Part shown: positions 1-6,680 of the stretch, one piece after another
How positions within the stretch are numbered: the first letter of the stretch is position 1
Layout: each line of letters begins with the position of its first letter
Assembly: GCA_905197045.1 (NCBI GenBank)
Contig: CAJJXG010000025.1
Location: 1 to 18,771, forward strand
From: an uncultured Caryophanales bacterium
GTDB taxonomy: Bacteria > Bacillota_I > Bacilli_A > RFN20 > CAG-826
Length of the DNA stretch: 18,771 bases
Direction: 5' to 3'
The notes under the pieces: model-generated
The model's database searches: none
What the model saw: the letters and a program-made list of their open reading frames with translations, nothing else
What the model was told of the DNA's origin: nothing
Made by a program: the position numbers and the translations under genes

Positions 1-142
1 AGGTTAATTTAATTTAGGAAAAATAAATCAAGTTAAATAAGAAAAATAATTTAGGCTCATAAAAAAATGTCAGTTTAAACGTTAAAAAATATAATTTCTT
101 AGTTTATAAGTGTAAAATATAAAAATAACAGGGGGGAATTTT
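1..142. other. AT-rich leader upstream of first lipoprotein gene
   Basis: No open frame of note. A strong purine-rich ribosome binding site (GGGGGGA, 131-137) lies five bases before the ATG at 143. AT-rich hexamers resembling a -10 box (TAAAAT, 113-118) are present, but no convincing -35 is seen at the right distance, so no promoter is called. Confidence 0.5.
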
Positions 143-765
143 ATGAAAAAATATTTTTATTATCTCTTTTAACTATTAGTTTAGCTAGTTGCTCAAATAG
201 TGGAGTAATTGATTGCTATTCTATTGAAGTAAATGGCTTTTTTACAAAAACATATAAGGAATCGACTTCTAATGTATATCAATATTCTTCAATGAATGGT
301 GAAAAGATATATACTAATGAACATTTTTTAACTTCAGAATATGATCCAGATACTGGATTAACTGTTGAAAAAGATTTGACTTTAAGAGTATTTCCAACAA
401 GATTTTCTGATTATTTTACTGAATATACTTATTCGCGAAAAGTTGGAGAACTTGTAGTAGAAGAGAATTATTATTTTAATACGAATAGTCGCATCATTGA
501 TCAAGAAACTAGATGGATTGAAAATAAATATCCTCAAAATTATAATGCTTCTAGTGAAGATGAAGTTGAATATTATGATAATGAGATGGCTTTTGAATGT
601 GCTCAAGAAGGATATTTTCAAGATTTTGCCCAAGGTTATGATGAAGAAACAGAAACATATTATAAGACCTTATATTTAGATATGGTCGATTCATCACTTG
701 AAAGACATACCTATATTCAGCTTGGCGAAGATAGCGTTGTTACCTATGTTGAAAAATGGTTTTAA
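143..765 (+). pseudogene. Small lipoprotein, out of frame after the start codon (possible phase-variable gene)
   Basis: From the ATG at 143 the written frame gives nine codons and then TAA. One extra A in the A6 run at 146-151 joins that ATG to the long frame. It then reads M-K-K-I-F followed by a hydrophobic stretch and the lipobox L-A-S-C (Cys codon 190-192), which is a complete lipoprotein signal peptide. The corrected product is about 207 residues, acidic and rich in Tyr, Glu and Asp, with no domain I recognise. It would be exported and lipid-anchored at the outer face of the membrane. The strong site at 131-137 sits exactly before this ATG and argues that 143, not the internal ATG at 292, is the true start. 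What is seen: the frame break and the intact downstream frame. What is inferred: a surface lipoprotein switched off by an A-run length change, or a sequencing error. Confidence 0.75.
146..151 (+). repeat. A6 run directly after start codon of lipoprotein gene 1
   Basis: Six A residues follow the ATG. Seven would put the start codon in frame with the signal peptide. The position, at codons 2-3, is where a slippage switch would act most completely. Confidence 0.7.
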
Positions 766-808
766 TATAGTTATTTAACTTTATAAAAAAACATTATTAT
801 TTTTATTG

Positions 809-836
809 AAAGCCTTGCAAATCTTAAATATTTTTA
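809..836. repeat. Short dispersed repeat, copy 1
   Basis: The segment beginning AAAGCCTTGCAAATCT and ending ATATTTTTA recurs with few differences at 2903-2929. This copy ends just before the ATG of the GrpB-family gene. The other ends just before tRNA-Arg. Function unknown. Confidence 0.45.
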
Positions 837-851
837 TTTTAAGAAGTTAAG

Positions 852-1376
852 ATGCCCCAACATGTAATTGTAAAAGATTATAACTTTGATTATCCAAAAA
901 TGTATCAAGAAGAAGAGAAAAAGATTAAAAAGATTTTAAAAGATAATCTTGCTTTTATTGAACATATTGGCTCAACATCAATTCCAAATTTAAAGTCTAA
1001 ACCAATTATTGATATTTTAATAAGCGTGATTTCATTAGAAGACGTTGATTTAAAGAAAAATGAATTTGAACAAATCGGCTATGAATATATGGGAGAATTT
1101 GGAATTAAAAATAGACGATATTTAAGAAAAGGTGGAGATGAGAGGACTCATCAAATTCATATTTTTCATAAAGACGACGAGTTTAATTTAAATCGACATT
1201 TAGCTTTTAAAAAATATTTATCAAGTCATCCTGATGTATGCAAAGAATATGGAGATTTAAAAGAAAAACTAGCTTTAAAATTTCCATATGATATTGATGG
1301 ATATTGTGATGGAAAAGAAAAATTTATTAAAAAACATGAAGCTTTGGCACTCAAAGAATTTCCTGTTCTAAAGTAA
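852..1376 (+). CDS. GrpB family protein (UPF0157, nucleotidyltransferase-like fold)
   Basis: The 174-residue product carries the family signature near residues 36-55: I-E-H-I-G-S-T-S-I-P, a short spacer, then K-P-I-I-D-I. It also has the later R-H-L-A-F-K-K-Y-L block followed by H-P-D-V-C-K-E-Y-G. Length matches the usual single-domain GrpB family, which is related to the nucleotidyltransferase superfamily. In some Gram-positive relatives the domain is fused to dephospho-CoA kinase (CoaE), but here it stands alone. The precise substrate is not established for the family. The protein has no signal peptide and should be cytoplasmic. The upstream site is weak (AAGAAG/TTAAG immediately before ATG), but the family N-terminus fits this start. 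It stands between the broken lipoprotein gene and the flavodoxin operon, with about 95 bases of spacing on its 3' side. Confidence 0.85.
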   Translation: MPQHVIVKDYNFDYPKMYQEEEKKIKKILKDNLAFIEHIGSTSIPNLKSKPIIDILISVISLEDVDLKKNEFEQIGYEYMGEFGIKNRRYLRKGGDERTHQIHIFHKDDEFNLNRHLAFKKYLSSHPDVCKEYGDLKEKLALKFPYDIDGYCDGKEKFIKKHEALALKEFPVLK

Positions 1377-1471
1377 AAAGACTTTTTTTCTGAAGCTTTT
1401 CTTACTTTAGCAAGAAATAAATTGAAGCTTTCTAGCCTTAAACTTATAATCTAATTGAAGAAGGTGAATGC

Positions 1472-2092
1472 ATGAAAGTACTTTTAATTAACGGAAGTCC
1501 TAACCAATTTGGATGTACCTATACAGCTTTAAAAGAAGTTAGCGATACCTTAACTAAAGAAGGTGTTGAAAGCGATATTTTATGGATTGGAAATAAAGCA
1601 ATACATGGTTGCATTGCTTGTAGAAAATGTAAGAGTTCTAAACGCTGTGTTTTTAATGATGATTTAGTAAATGAAATTATTGAAAAGCTTGATACAATCG
1701 ATGGAATTATTGTTGGTTCACCAGTTTACTATAGTGGCCCAAGTGGACAACTTTGTGCTTTTTTAGATCGTTTATTTTATGCTGGAGGCGATTTTTCAGG
1801 AAAACTTGGAGCTTCTGTTGTTTCTTGTAGAAGAGGTGGCGCTACCGCAAGTTTTGATCGCTTAAATAAATATTTTACTATTACAAATATGCCAGTTGTT
1901 TCTTCTCAATATTGGAACATGGTACATGGAAATACACCAGAAGAAGTTAAACAAGATTTAGAAGGTCTTCAAACGATGAGAACGTTAGCTAAAAATATGG
2001 CTTGGTTATTAAAATGTATTGAAGCAGGCAAAGAAAAGGGGATCAATAAGCCTCAATATGAAAAGAAAGAATTTACTAATTTTATAAGGTAG
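1472..2092 (+). CDS. Flavodoxin-like NAD(P)H-dependent FMN reductase with a Cys cluster
   Basis: The 206-residue product begins with the flavin-binding pattern K-V-L-L-I-N-G-S-P (residues 2-10). A Cys-rich segment follows at 46-59 (G-C-I-A-C-R-K-C, with another Cys near 59), and the second FMN-contacting loop G-S-P-V-Y-Y is at 82-87. This is the layout of the flavodoxin-fold reductases called NADPH-dependent FMN reductase or iron-sulfur flavoprotein-like. The Cys cluster could bind a metal or Fe-S centre, but the spacing alone does not prove it. Expected role: cytoplasmic electron transfer or reduction of a quinone or other small acceptor using FMN. The start has a good site (GAAGGTGA) about seven bases upstream. 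It is first of a compact operon, with the next gene starting five bases after its stop. Confidence 0.85.
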   Translation: MKVLLINGSPNQFGCTYTALKEVSDTLTKEGVESDILWIGNKAIHGCIACRKCKSSKRCVFNDDLVNEIIEKLDTIDGIIVGSPVYYSGPSGQLCAFLDRLFYAGGDFSGKLGASVVSCRRGGATASFDRLNKYFTITNMPVVSSQYWNMVHGNTPEEVKQDLEGLQTMRTLAKNMAWLLKCIEAGKEKGINKPQYEKKEFTNFIR

Positions 2093-2096
2093 GATT

Positions 2097-2582
2097 ATGA
2101 AAAAAATCGTAAGAGTTTTTATTTATTTATCGATAGCTATTTCTATTATTTTATTTGTTTTTTGCGTAATCGGAATTACTTCTGCGGCAATAGGGATTAT
2201 GAGTAATCCATCTGTATATTCTATTCAGATTGGTTTTTTAATTTTCTTATTATTTTTATCTATACTTATTCCAATTGTTCCAATTGTCGTTGGTAATATC
2301 ACCCTTAATAAGCTAAAGAATGCAAAAACAAAAGATGAAATGGTTTTACCTGCAATTTTTTGTTTAATTTTTTGTAGTTTAGTTTCTGGTATTGTTTTAC
2401 TAGTGATGAGTGATGAAGATTATAATGATGGAGCCAAAATAATAAAGGGCGAAGAAAAAGAAGAAGTTTCTGATCTAGAAAAAAGAATCAATAAATTAAA
2501 AGAAATGAAAGAGAAAAAAATAATTAGCGAAGAAGAGTATGAATCACTAAGAAAGAAAGCTATTTTTGAAGAATTAGATTGA
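2097..2582 (+). CDS. Membrane protein with C-terminal SHOCT domain
   Basis: The 161-residue protein has three likely membrane segments (about residues 8-32, 44-66 and 83-104). A charged tail ends in a SHOCT-type motif at about 126-156: a leucine-spaced helix, K-K-I-I-S-E-E-E-Y, then a K-K-A-rich end. SHOCT is a short oligomerisation helix pair common at the C-termini of small membrane proteins, and its partners here are unknown. The start overlaps the ribosome binding region (AAGGTAGGA) made by the end of the preceding reductase gene. Its own TGA is followed one base later by the next ATG. The three genes therefore very likely share one transcript, and this protein may sit in the membrane with the next small one. 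Confidence 0.8.
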   Translation: MKKIVRVFIYLSIAISIILFVFCVIGITSAAIGIMSNPSVYSIQIGFLIFLLFLSILIPIVPIVVGNITLNKLKNAKTKDEMVLPAIFCLIFCSLVSGIVLLVMSDEDYNDGAKIIKGEEKEEVSDLEKRINKLKEMKEKKIISEEEYESLRKKAIFEELD

Positions 2583-2583
2583 T

Positions 2584-2895
2584 ATGAAAAAGCCTAAATT
2601 AAATTACAAACTTTATTATGTTTTAGGCATAATAATTACATTCGTGTTTCTTTTTTTATTTGCCTTATTTGTTTCTTTGCCTCTAGCTATAAAAGATTTT
2701 CCTGAATATTTAGGATGGGTAGCAATTGTTGTTTGCATGGTTTCTTTTGTTGGTATTATATTTGGAGTATATCTTATGAAAAAAGCTAATTTTTTAAAGC
2801 TAAATCAAAGGAGTAACGAAGAAGAAAAAGCTATTAAAGAAAAGATTAAAAACTCATATAGCAAGGCTCATCATTATGATGAATCTGATGATTAA
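2584..2895 (+). CDS. Small two-helix membrane protein
   Basis: The 103-residue protein has two strongly hydrophobic segments (about residues 9-35 and 42-65), then a charged, Lys/Glu-rich cytoplasmic tail ending in several Asp residues. No named family is recognised. It starts one base after the TGA of the SHOCT-domain gene and is probably translated by coupling with it, so the two small membrane proteins are likely made together. There is no clear terminator after it. The short dispersed repeat copy and then tRNA-Arg follow within 40 bases. Confidence 0.7.
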   Translation: MKKPKLNYKLYYVLGIIITFVFLFLFALFVSLPLAIKDFPEYLGWVAIVVCMVSFVGIIFGVYLMKKANFLKLNQRSNEEEKAIKEKIKNSYSKAHHYDESDD

Positions 2896-2902
2896 ATATT
2901 AA

Positions 2903-2929
2903 AAAGCCTGCAAATCTAAGATATTTTTA
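2903..2929. repeat. Short dispersed repeat, copy 2
   Basis: Nearly matches 809-836 (shared AAAGCC, TGCAAATCT and ATATTTTTA blocks). It lies between the end of the small membrane-protein gene and the first base of tRNA-Arg, so it could be a shared promoter-like or processing element. Confidence 0.45.
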
Positions 2930-2933
2930 AAAT

Positions 2934-3007
2934 AGGGGCTTAAGTTAATGGTAAACTGCCAATCTCCGAAGTTGGTCATAGCAGTTCGATTCTGCTAGCC
3001 CCTGCCA
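2934..3007 (+). tRNA. tRNA-Arg, anticodon CCG
   Basis: A full cloverleaf can be drawn by eye. The acceptor AGGGGCT pairs perfectly with AGCCCCT. The D stem is AGTT/AACT with a seven-base loop containing GG. The anticodon stem CCAAT/GTTGG has one G-U closing pair and loop CTCCGAA. The T arm is AGCAG/CTGCT with TTCGATT, discriminator base G, and CCA is encoded. U33 followed by CCG and A37 fixes the anticodon as CCG, reading Arg codon CGG. Length 74. The sequence immediately after the CCA is island-like, suggesting the tRNA 3' end was used as an integration site. Confidence 0.9.
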
Positions 3008-3027
3008 TAATCGTATATATACTTTGA

Positions 3028-3455
3028 TACAAAGTAGAATATGCGAAAAAAACGCAAAAATGCTCAGAAATGTACTACTTTGAAGAGTTGGAAAAATTAT
3101 TGGAAGACCTAAAAGAAGAGCAAAACCGCTGTGTTGTTGAGGACTTTACTGAAGAAGAACTTGAAATCTATGATTTACTTTTAGTAAAGGGAAAGAATCT
3201 CACCAAAGAAGAAATTCAAAGAGTTAAACTTGCGGCTAAGAATCTCTATAAGAAACTCGTTGAAAACAGAGACTCCCTTTTAGTCGTGGATTGGTATAAA
3301 GATGAGAACACCACATTTAAGCTTAAAAAGCAATGGAAGATTCTCTTGATGAAGATTTACCTGTTAGCTATGACAAGGAGAATTTCCAGTCAAAAGCTAA
3401 TTTATTATTGTCCTTATTTATTGATAAGGCTGTTCAAGGAATGAGAGTTGCATAA
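3028..3455 (+). pseudogene. hsdR: 3' remnant of type I restriction subunit R (hsdR), frameshifted
   Basis: Open reading starts after a TGA at 3025-3027, with an ATG at 3070 but no ribosome binding site. The product resembles the C-terminal helical region of type I restriction R subunits: a helical E/K-rich stretch, then F-T-E-E-E-L-E-I-Y-D-L-L-L, then L-T-K-E-E-I-Q, then V-V-D-W-Y-K-D-E-N. The long frame breaks in the A5 run at 3325-3329. One added A gives K-K-A-M-E-D-S-L-D-E-D-L-P and continues to the TAA at 3453-3455. The helicase and nuclease portions are absent, as are hsdM and hsdS, so this fragment cannot restrict DNA. It begins 20 bases after tRNA-Arg, as expected for a decayed island. 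Identification rests on pattern recall of the HsdR C-terminus and not on a search. Confidence 0.75.
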
Positions 3456-3466
3456 AGGAAATAGAA

Positions 3467-4384
3467 ATGGCTCGCACCTTATATAAATATACTAGTGCAA
3501 AATTTATCGATTCAGTTTTAAGTGATGGAGGAATGCTTAAATTATCAAGTCCATCATCTTTTAACGATCCAAATGATTGTTATTTTGGCATTTCTGATGA
3601 GAATCTCAAAAGATCTTATAGGATGCTAATGAATGTTGCTTTTATTTGTGAATGTAAAAATGATCCTAGATATGCGAAAAGCAAAAGTTTTAAAACGGCA
3701 TATGAATTAACTAGAAAAAGTGTATACGTTTCACAAGTCTATGATGAAAATCCTGTAATTAATATAATAATCAAACAATACCTTAAGACCAGAAAGCAAT
3801 TATCTGACTACTTCAATAGATATAAGAACCAATTTGATGAAACATACACCAAAATAATTGAAACATTAAGAGAGCGTAGCTTAATTGGTTCTCTAACAAA
3901 AGATAATCTTAATATGCTTATGTGGTCCCATTATGCGGACAAGCACGGAGGAATATGCGTTGAGTATGAATTTGAAGACGAAAATGGGCTATTAGATGTT
4001 GTTTATTCTGATGACACAAACACTTTCGATCTATATACCGTTCTAAGATACATTATTCCAGCTCAATATTTTGGAGTAAAAACCACAAATGAAGTGGATC
4101 AAGAATGTTTAGATGCTTGCTATTTGCCATTTCTTAGAAAAACCAAAGAATGGTCTTATGAGCACGAAGTGAGAATGATATTTGATTTAAATAACAACTC
4201 AAAAATCATTAATAAAAACGGAATTTGGTTTTATCCAAATGCGAAAGTAAAGTCAATCTATTTAGGGTGTAAAGTAATTAAAGAAAATAAAGAGCTGATT
4301 GAGAATAAATGCAAAATTCTTAATATTCCGGTTCATCATATTTCAATTAAAAAAGGAAACAATAAATTGCATCTTGATGACTAA
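3467..4384 (+). CDS. DUF2971 family protein
   Basis: The 305-residue protein shows the DUF2971 pattern: an N-terminal L-Y-K-Y, S-P-S-S-F-N-D-P-N-D-C near residues 28-38, the core M-W-S-H-Y-A-D (152-158) followed by G-I-C-V-E-Y, and a late W-S-Y-E-H-E-V-R block (229-236). Length is normal for the family. Its biochemistry is not settled. Genes of this family are frequent in accessory and defence-type islands, which fits the position between an hsdR remnant and an HNH-like gene. A good ribosome binding site (AAAGGAA, 3454-3460) overlaps the stop codon of the hsdR remnant, suggesting it was once the downstream gene of the restriction operon. The gene itself appears intact. Confidence 0.85.
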   Translation: MARTLYKYTSAKFIDSVLSDGGMLKLSSPSSFNDPNDCYFGISDENLKRSYRMLMNVAFICECKNDPRYAKSKSFKTAYELTRKSVYVSQVYDENPVINIIIKQYLKTRKQLSDYFNRYKNQFDETYTKIIETLRERSLIGSLTKDNLNMLMWSHYADKHGGICVEYEFEDENGLLDVVYSDDTNTFDLYTVLRYIIPAQYFGVKTTNEVDQECLDACYLPFLRKTKEWSYEHEVRMIFDLNNNSKIINKNGIWFYPNAKVKSIYLGCKVIKENKELIENKCKILNIPVHHISIKKGNNKLHLDD

Positions 4385-4513
4385 TTTGCTTGAGTCTACA
4401 AAAAACGAATTATATGCGAAAAAATGTACACAAAATCGTTTGAGTGTACGCATTGTATCAAATATGGCAAACCATTCCAGTTTTTTAAGTAAGATTTATG
4501 AAAGGAGATAATT

Positions 4514-5146
4514 ATGGAAACAGTTAATTCATTCGATATCTTGGTAGTGTTGATCAAAGCTTGTCAAAGCAACGATGAATATTCTCATGTTGATGGCCCA
4601 AATGGTTATGAAGGAGCAATTGGATCGCCGAAGTATTTATTAGGTCAAAGTATTAGGCAACTGTGGAATAGAAAAGGGCACAGGTGTGTAAGTAAAATTG
4701 CATTAGAACTTTGGAATAAGTTAAAAGTAGGTGATTCAATTTTTAATTATTGGTATCAAAAACCTATTTATTATAAAAACGAAGAACCTGTTTCTATTAA
4801 AAAATATGTCGGAGCAAGCAGTACCCCATACTGGGAAGGAGATATTAAATTCACCAAAGAAGGGGACTGTTTTAGATTTAGACAAGTTTTTCATATTGAG
4901 CATATTGTTCCAATAAACGTCATATTAGAAGAGCTTTTGAAAATTGATTTATCGAAGGATAAAGATGAAGTTTATAAAAAACTAGATGAAATTCTTAACA
5001 AAATTTATGTGTGTTATATAACTAAGGAAGAAGACAAAAACTTAAACAAAATAGCAAAAACAAAACGCTCTGACAACTATCTTGAAGTAATCAATAAAGA
5101 TTATAAAGATGCAGGAATTGAAATTGCTGAGTGGAGCGAAGATTAA
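4514..5146 (+). CDS. Uncharacterised protein with an HNH-like motif
   Basis: The 210-residue protein is not one I can name. The C-terminal third contains H-I-E-H-I-V-P (residues 127-133), which resembles the first strand and catalytic His of HNH nucleases. It is followed by a Lys/Glu-rich helix, then Y-V-C-Y-I-T-K-E-E-D-K-N-L-N and K-T-K-R, resembling the Asn/Lys-bearing end of the fold. An N-terminal segment has a G-P-N-G-Y-E-G and W-N-R-K-G-H region of unknown role. It could be a DNA nuclease of the island, but the HNH assignment is inference. The start is well supported (AAAGGAG at 4501-4507, six-base spacing). It follows the DUF2971 gene by 129 bases with no terminator seen and may be co-expressed with it. 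Confidence 0.65.
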   Translation: METVNSFDILVVLIKACQSNDEYSHVDGPNGYEGAIGSPKYLLGQSIRQLWNRKGHRCVSKIALELWNKLKVGDSIFNYWYQKPIYYKNEEPVSIKKYVGASSTPYWEGDIKFTKEGDCFRFRQVFHIEHIVPINVILEELLKIDLSKDKDEVYKKLDEILNKIYVCYITKEEDKNLNKIAKTKRSDNYLEVINKDYKDAGIEIAEWSED

Positions 5147-5195
5147 AAATAGTTTTTAAAGTTCTATCACTAGCGATGCGATGAGGAACGCTAAC

Positions 5196-5523
5196 TTAGA
5201 TACGATGACGATACTTCCCGATATGAGGTCCTATTTTTTGGTTTTGAAAAGATGGTAAAACGGCAAGAGGTGCAAGTGCTAAAACTAAATTATTACCAAC
5301 ATAAGCTTTTGTAAACATAATAAAACCAACGACTTTTTTATCTATTTTTGCGACAAGTGTTAATTCGTTAATATACGATTTAGATTGTCTTAATTTCTTA
5401 ACAAGTATGTTTTCTTGATGATCACTATTTATATCATCTTTAAATGCTTCTATGAGAAGATGATCAATTTCCTCAAAGTCTTTTTTGAGCATATTTTTCA
5501 ATTTGAATTTTATTTATATTCAT
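5196..5523 (-). pseudogene. GNAT-family N-acetyltransferase, C-terminally truncated and frameshifted
   Basis: On the minus strand the product reads as the first half of a GNAT acetyltransferase: D-F-E-E-I-D-H-L-L-I-E-A-F, a strand pair ending V-V-G-F-I-M-F, then L-A-P-L-A-V-L-P-S-F-Q-N-Q-K-I-G, the start of the acetyl-CoA binding loop. The family then expects G-x-G/A and about 70 more residues. Instead the frame runs into unrelated sequence and stops, so the acyl-CoA site is missing. The break lies near 5228. A second fault is at the 5' end. The ATG at 5523 gives a typical GNAT beginning (M-N-I-N-K-I-Q-I-E-K-Y-A-Q-K) only if one A is removed from the A6 run (T6 at 5481-5486 on the plus strand). 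It lies 44 bases downstream of the TetR gene on the same strand, so it was probably co-transcribed with it before being broken. Confidence 0.75.
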
Positions 5524-5567
5524 AAATTTATATTTCTTAAAAAAGTGGAGATTTAAAGGATTTTTAT

Positions 5568-6089
5568 TTAAATTACATTTATTCTGGAGATGATTTTTGC
5601 TAATTCTTCTGGTGTTTCTTCAAAGCCATTTTGCATCCGAATTTTAACAATTGCAAAAATCCCATCAATAAAAAAACGCGAAGTATAAAAAATCATTTTA
5701 TAATCATTACCATATTTTGCTTTGGCTTTAGGCAAAAGAACTTTATTAAATAATTGCTCAAAATCTTTATCAGCGCCTAATGCAGAGGCGTTTTTAAAAT
5801 AGGCTTTAAATAATACGGCATGGTTTTTGACAAAATATAAATAATTCACAAAAATTTGATTGCGAAGATTATTTCTATCCTTATCTTCATGCTTATTTTC
5901 TTCTTCAAATTCTTTAATGGCTTGATTTTTAGCATCTTCAAGAAGCTCAAGAAGATTTGAATAATAAGCGTAAAATGTTGTGCGATGGATTTTTGCAATT
6001 TGACAAACCTCGCTTACATTAATATCAACAAAATCTTTTACAGCTAATAATTTGTACAAAGCTTCTATCATTTTTTCTTTGGCGTTCAT
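5568..6089 (-). CDS. TetR/AcrR family transcriptional regulator
   Basis: The 173-residue protein begins with a TetR-type DNA-binding domain. Residues 23-46 contain I-N-V-S-E-V-C-Q-I-A, then the recognition helix region H-R-T-T-F-Y-A-Y-Y, a clear helix-turn-helix for this family. The remaining all-helical part (about 60-173) would be the ligand and dimer domain, with a C-terminal R-F-F-I-D-G-I-F typical of the TetR_C group found in low-GC Gram-positives. The ligand is unknown. It is divergent from the small membrane-protein gene at 6230. The 140-base gap holds paired elements (ATCCTACAC, TTTGTAAATC and their complements) that are good operator candidates, so it likely represses itself and the divergent gene. 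Confidence 0.88.
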   Translation of the reverse strand: MNAKEKMIEALYKLLAVKDFVDINVSEVCQIAKIHRTTFYAYYSNLLELLEDAKNQAIKEFEEENKHEDKDRNNLRNQIFVNYLYFVKNHAVLFKAYFKNASALGADKDFEQLFNKVLLPKAKAKYGNDYKMIFYTSRFFIDGIFAIVKIRMQNGFEETPEELAKIISRINVI

Positions 6090-6097
6090 ATTTTTAA

Positions 6098-6118
6098 ATC
6101 CTACACATTTTGTAAATC
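6098..6118. promoter_or_regulatory. Operator-like half region next to tetR start
   Basis: Contains ATCCTACAC (6098-6106) and TTTGTAAATC (6109-6118). Both are exact reverse complements of elements at 6195-6210 on the other side of the gap. This copy lies within 10 bases of the TetR start codon, suitable for autorepression. Confidence 0.6.
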
Positions 6119-6190
6119 TTGTCGTTTTAATAACTTAGTAGATGTCTTTTAATTTTGTTAGTAAATCAAGGTTGGCCAAATTATAACACG

Positions 6191-6210
6191 ACACGTGTAG
6201 GATTTACAAA
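6191..6210. promoter_or_regulatory. Operator-like half region upstream of the divergent gene
   Basis: Contains the perfect palindrome ACACGTGT (6191-6198), then GTGTAGGAT (6195-6203) and GATTTACAAA (6201-6210). The last two complement the elements at 6098-6118. It lies just before the ribosome binding site of the membrane-protein gene, a usual place for a TetR-type operator. Confidence 0.65.
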
Positions 6211-6229
6211 GTGGAAGGAGAAATGAAAG

Positions 6230-6577
6230 ATGAAAGAATTTGAAGAAGAAAAATTAAGAGAAGAATACCAAATTAATGCTAAAAAAACTAATTTAGAAGA
6301 AGCTAAAAGACTAGATAGAAAATGTAAGTTACCTGTCTACATTTTTACATATACATTTGGAATTTTAGGAGCTTTGATTTTAGGAATTGGAATGTGTCTA
6401 GCTATGGGTGTAATTGGAGGAGGCACAGCAACAATGATTACATTAGGAATTATTATAGGAGTCTTAGGAATTGCTATGGTTTCTATAAATTATCCTATTT
6501 TTGTTTATTTTTTACGAAAGAGAAAAGAAAAATTTTCTAGCGCCATTTTAATTGCTCTTAATGAAAAAGAAGAATAA
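6230..6577 (+). CDS. Small two-helix membrane protein under TetR control
   Basis: The 115-residue protein has a charged N-terminus (about 1-33), two hydrophobic segments (about 35-60 with L-G-I-G-M-C-L-A-M-G, and 66-95 with G-I-A-M-V-S-I-N-Y-P), and a basic end. I recall similar short proteins beside TetR regulators in Bacillota, where databases sometimes carry the label dihydropteridine reductase. Nothing here supports an enzyme, so that name should not be propagated. The start is fixed by AAGGAG (6215-6220) nine bases upstream. An earlier ATG at 6223 runs into a stop after six codons. Divergent orientation and the shared operator-like elements make it the probable main target of the TetR regulator. 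Confidence 0.8.
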   Translation: MKEFEEEKLREEYQINAKKTNLEEAKRLDRKCKLPVYIFTYTFGILGALILGIGMCLAMGVIGGGTATMITLGIIIGVLGIAMVSINYPIFVYFLRKRKEKFSSAILIALNEKEE

Positions 6578-6637
6578 TTTATAAAATTTGTTCTTGATTA
6601 AAGAAGTGGACAGGCTTTAAAAATAGATACTATTTTC

Positions 6638-6656
6638 ATATCTTATGATAAGATAT
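6638..6656. promoter_or_regulatory. Perfect 8-bp inverted repeat upstream of lipoprotein gene 2
   Basis: ATATCTTA and TAAGATAT are separated by TGA, placed 25 bases before the ATG at 6681 and just before the ribosome binding site (AAGGAAGG, near 6666). No T run follows, so it is more likely an operator or 5' RNA hairpin than a terminator. Confidence 0.5.
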
Positions 6657-6680
6657 TTACATATAAGGAAGGCAATCAAA

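Noticed and set aside
292..765. ATG at 292 as the real start of lipoprotein 1
   Set aside because: The frame extends upstream through a lipobox and signal peptide to the ATG at 143, which has the ribosome binding site.
1370..1389. Terminator after the GrpB-family gene
   Set aside because: AAAGT/ACTTT plus T run is only a five-pair AT-rich stem, too weak to call.
4299..4511. 70-codon plus-strand frame overlapping the end of the DUF2971 gene
   Set aside because: It starts inside a well-supported gene, has no ribosome binding site and its first half is a shadow. The part after 4384 looks mildly coding but matches nothing I know.
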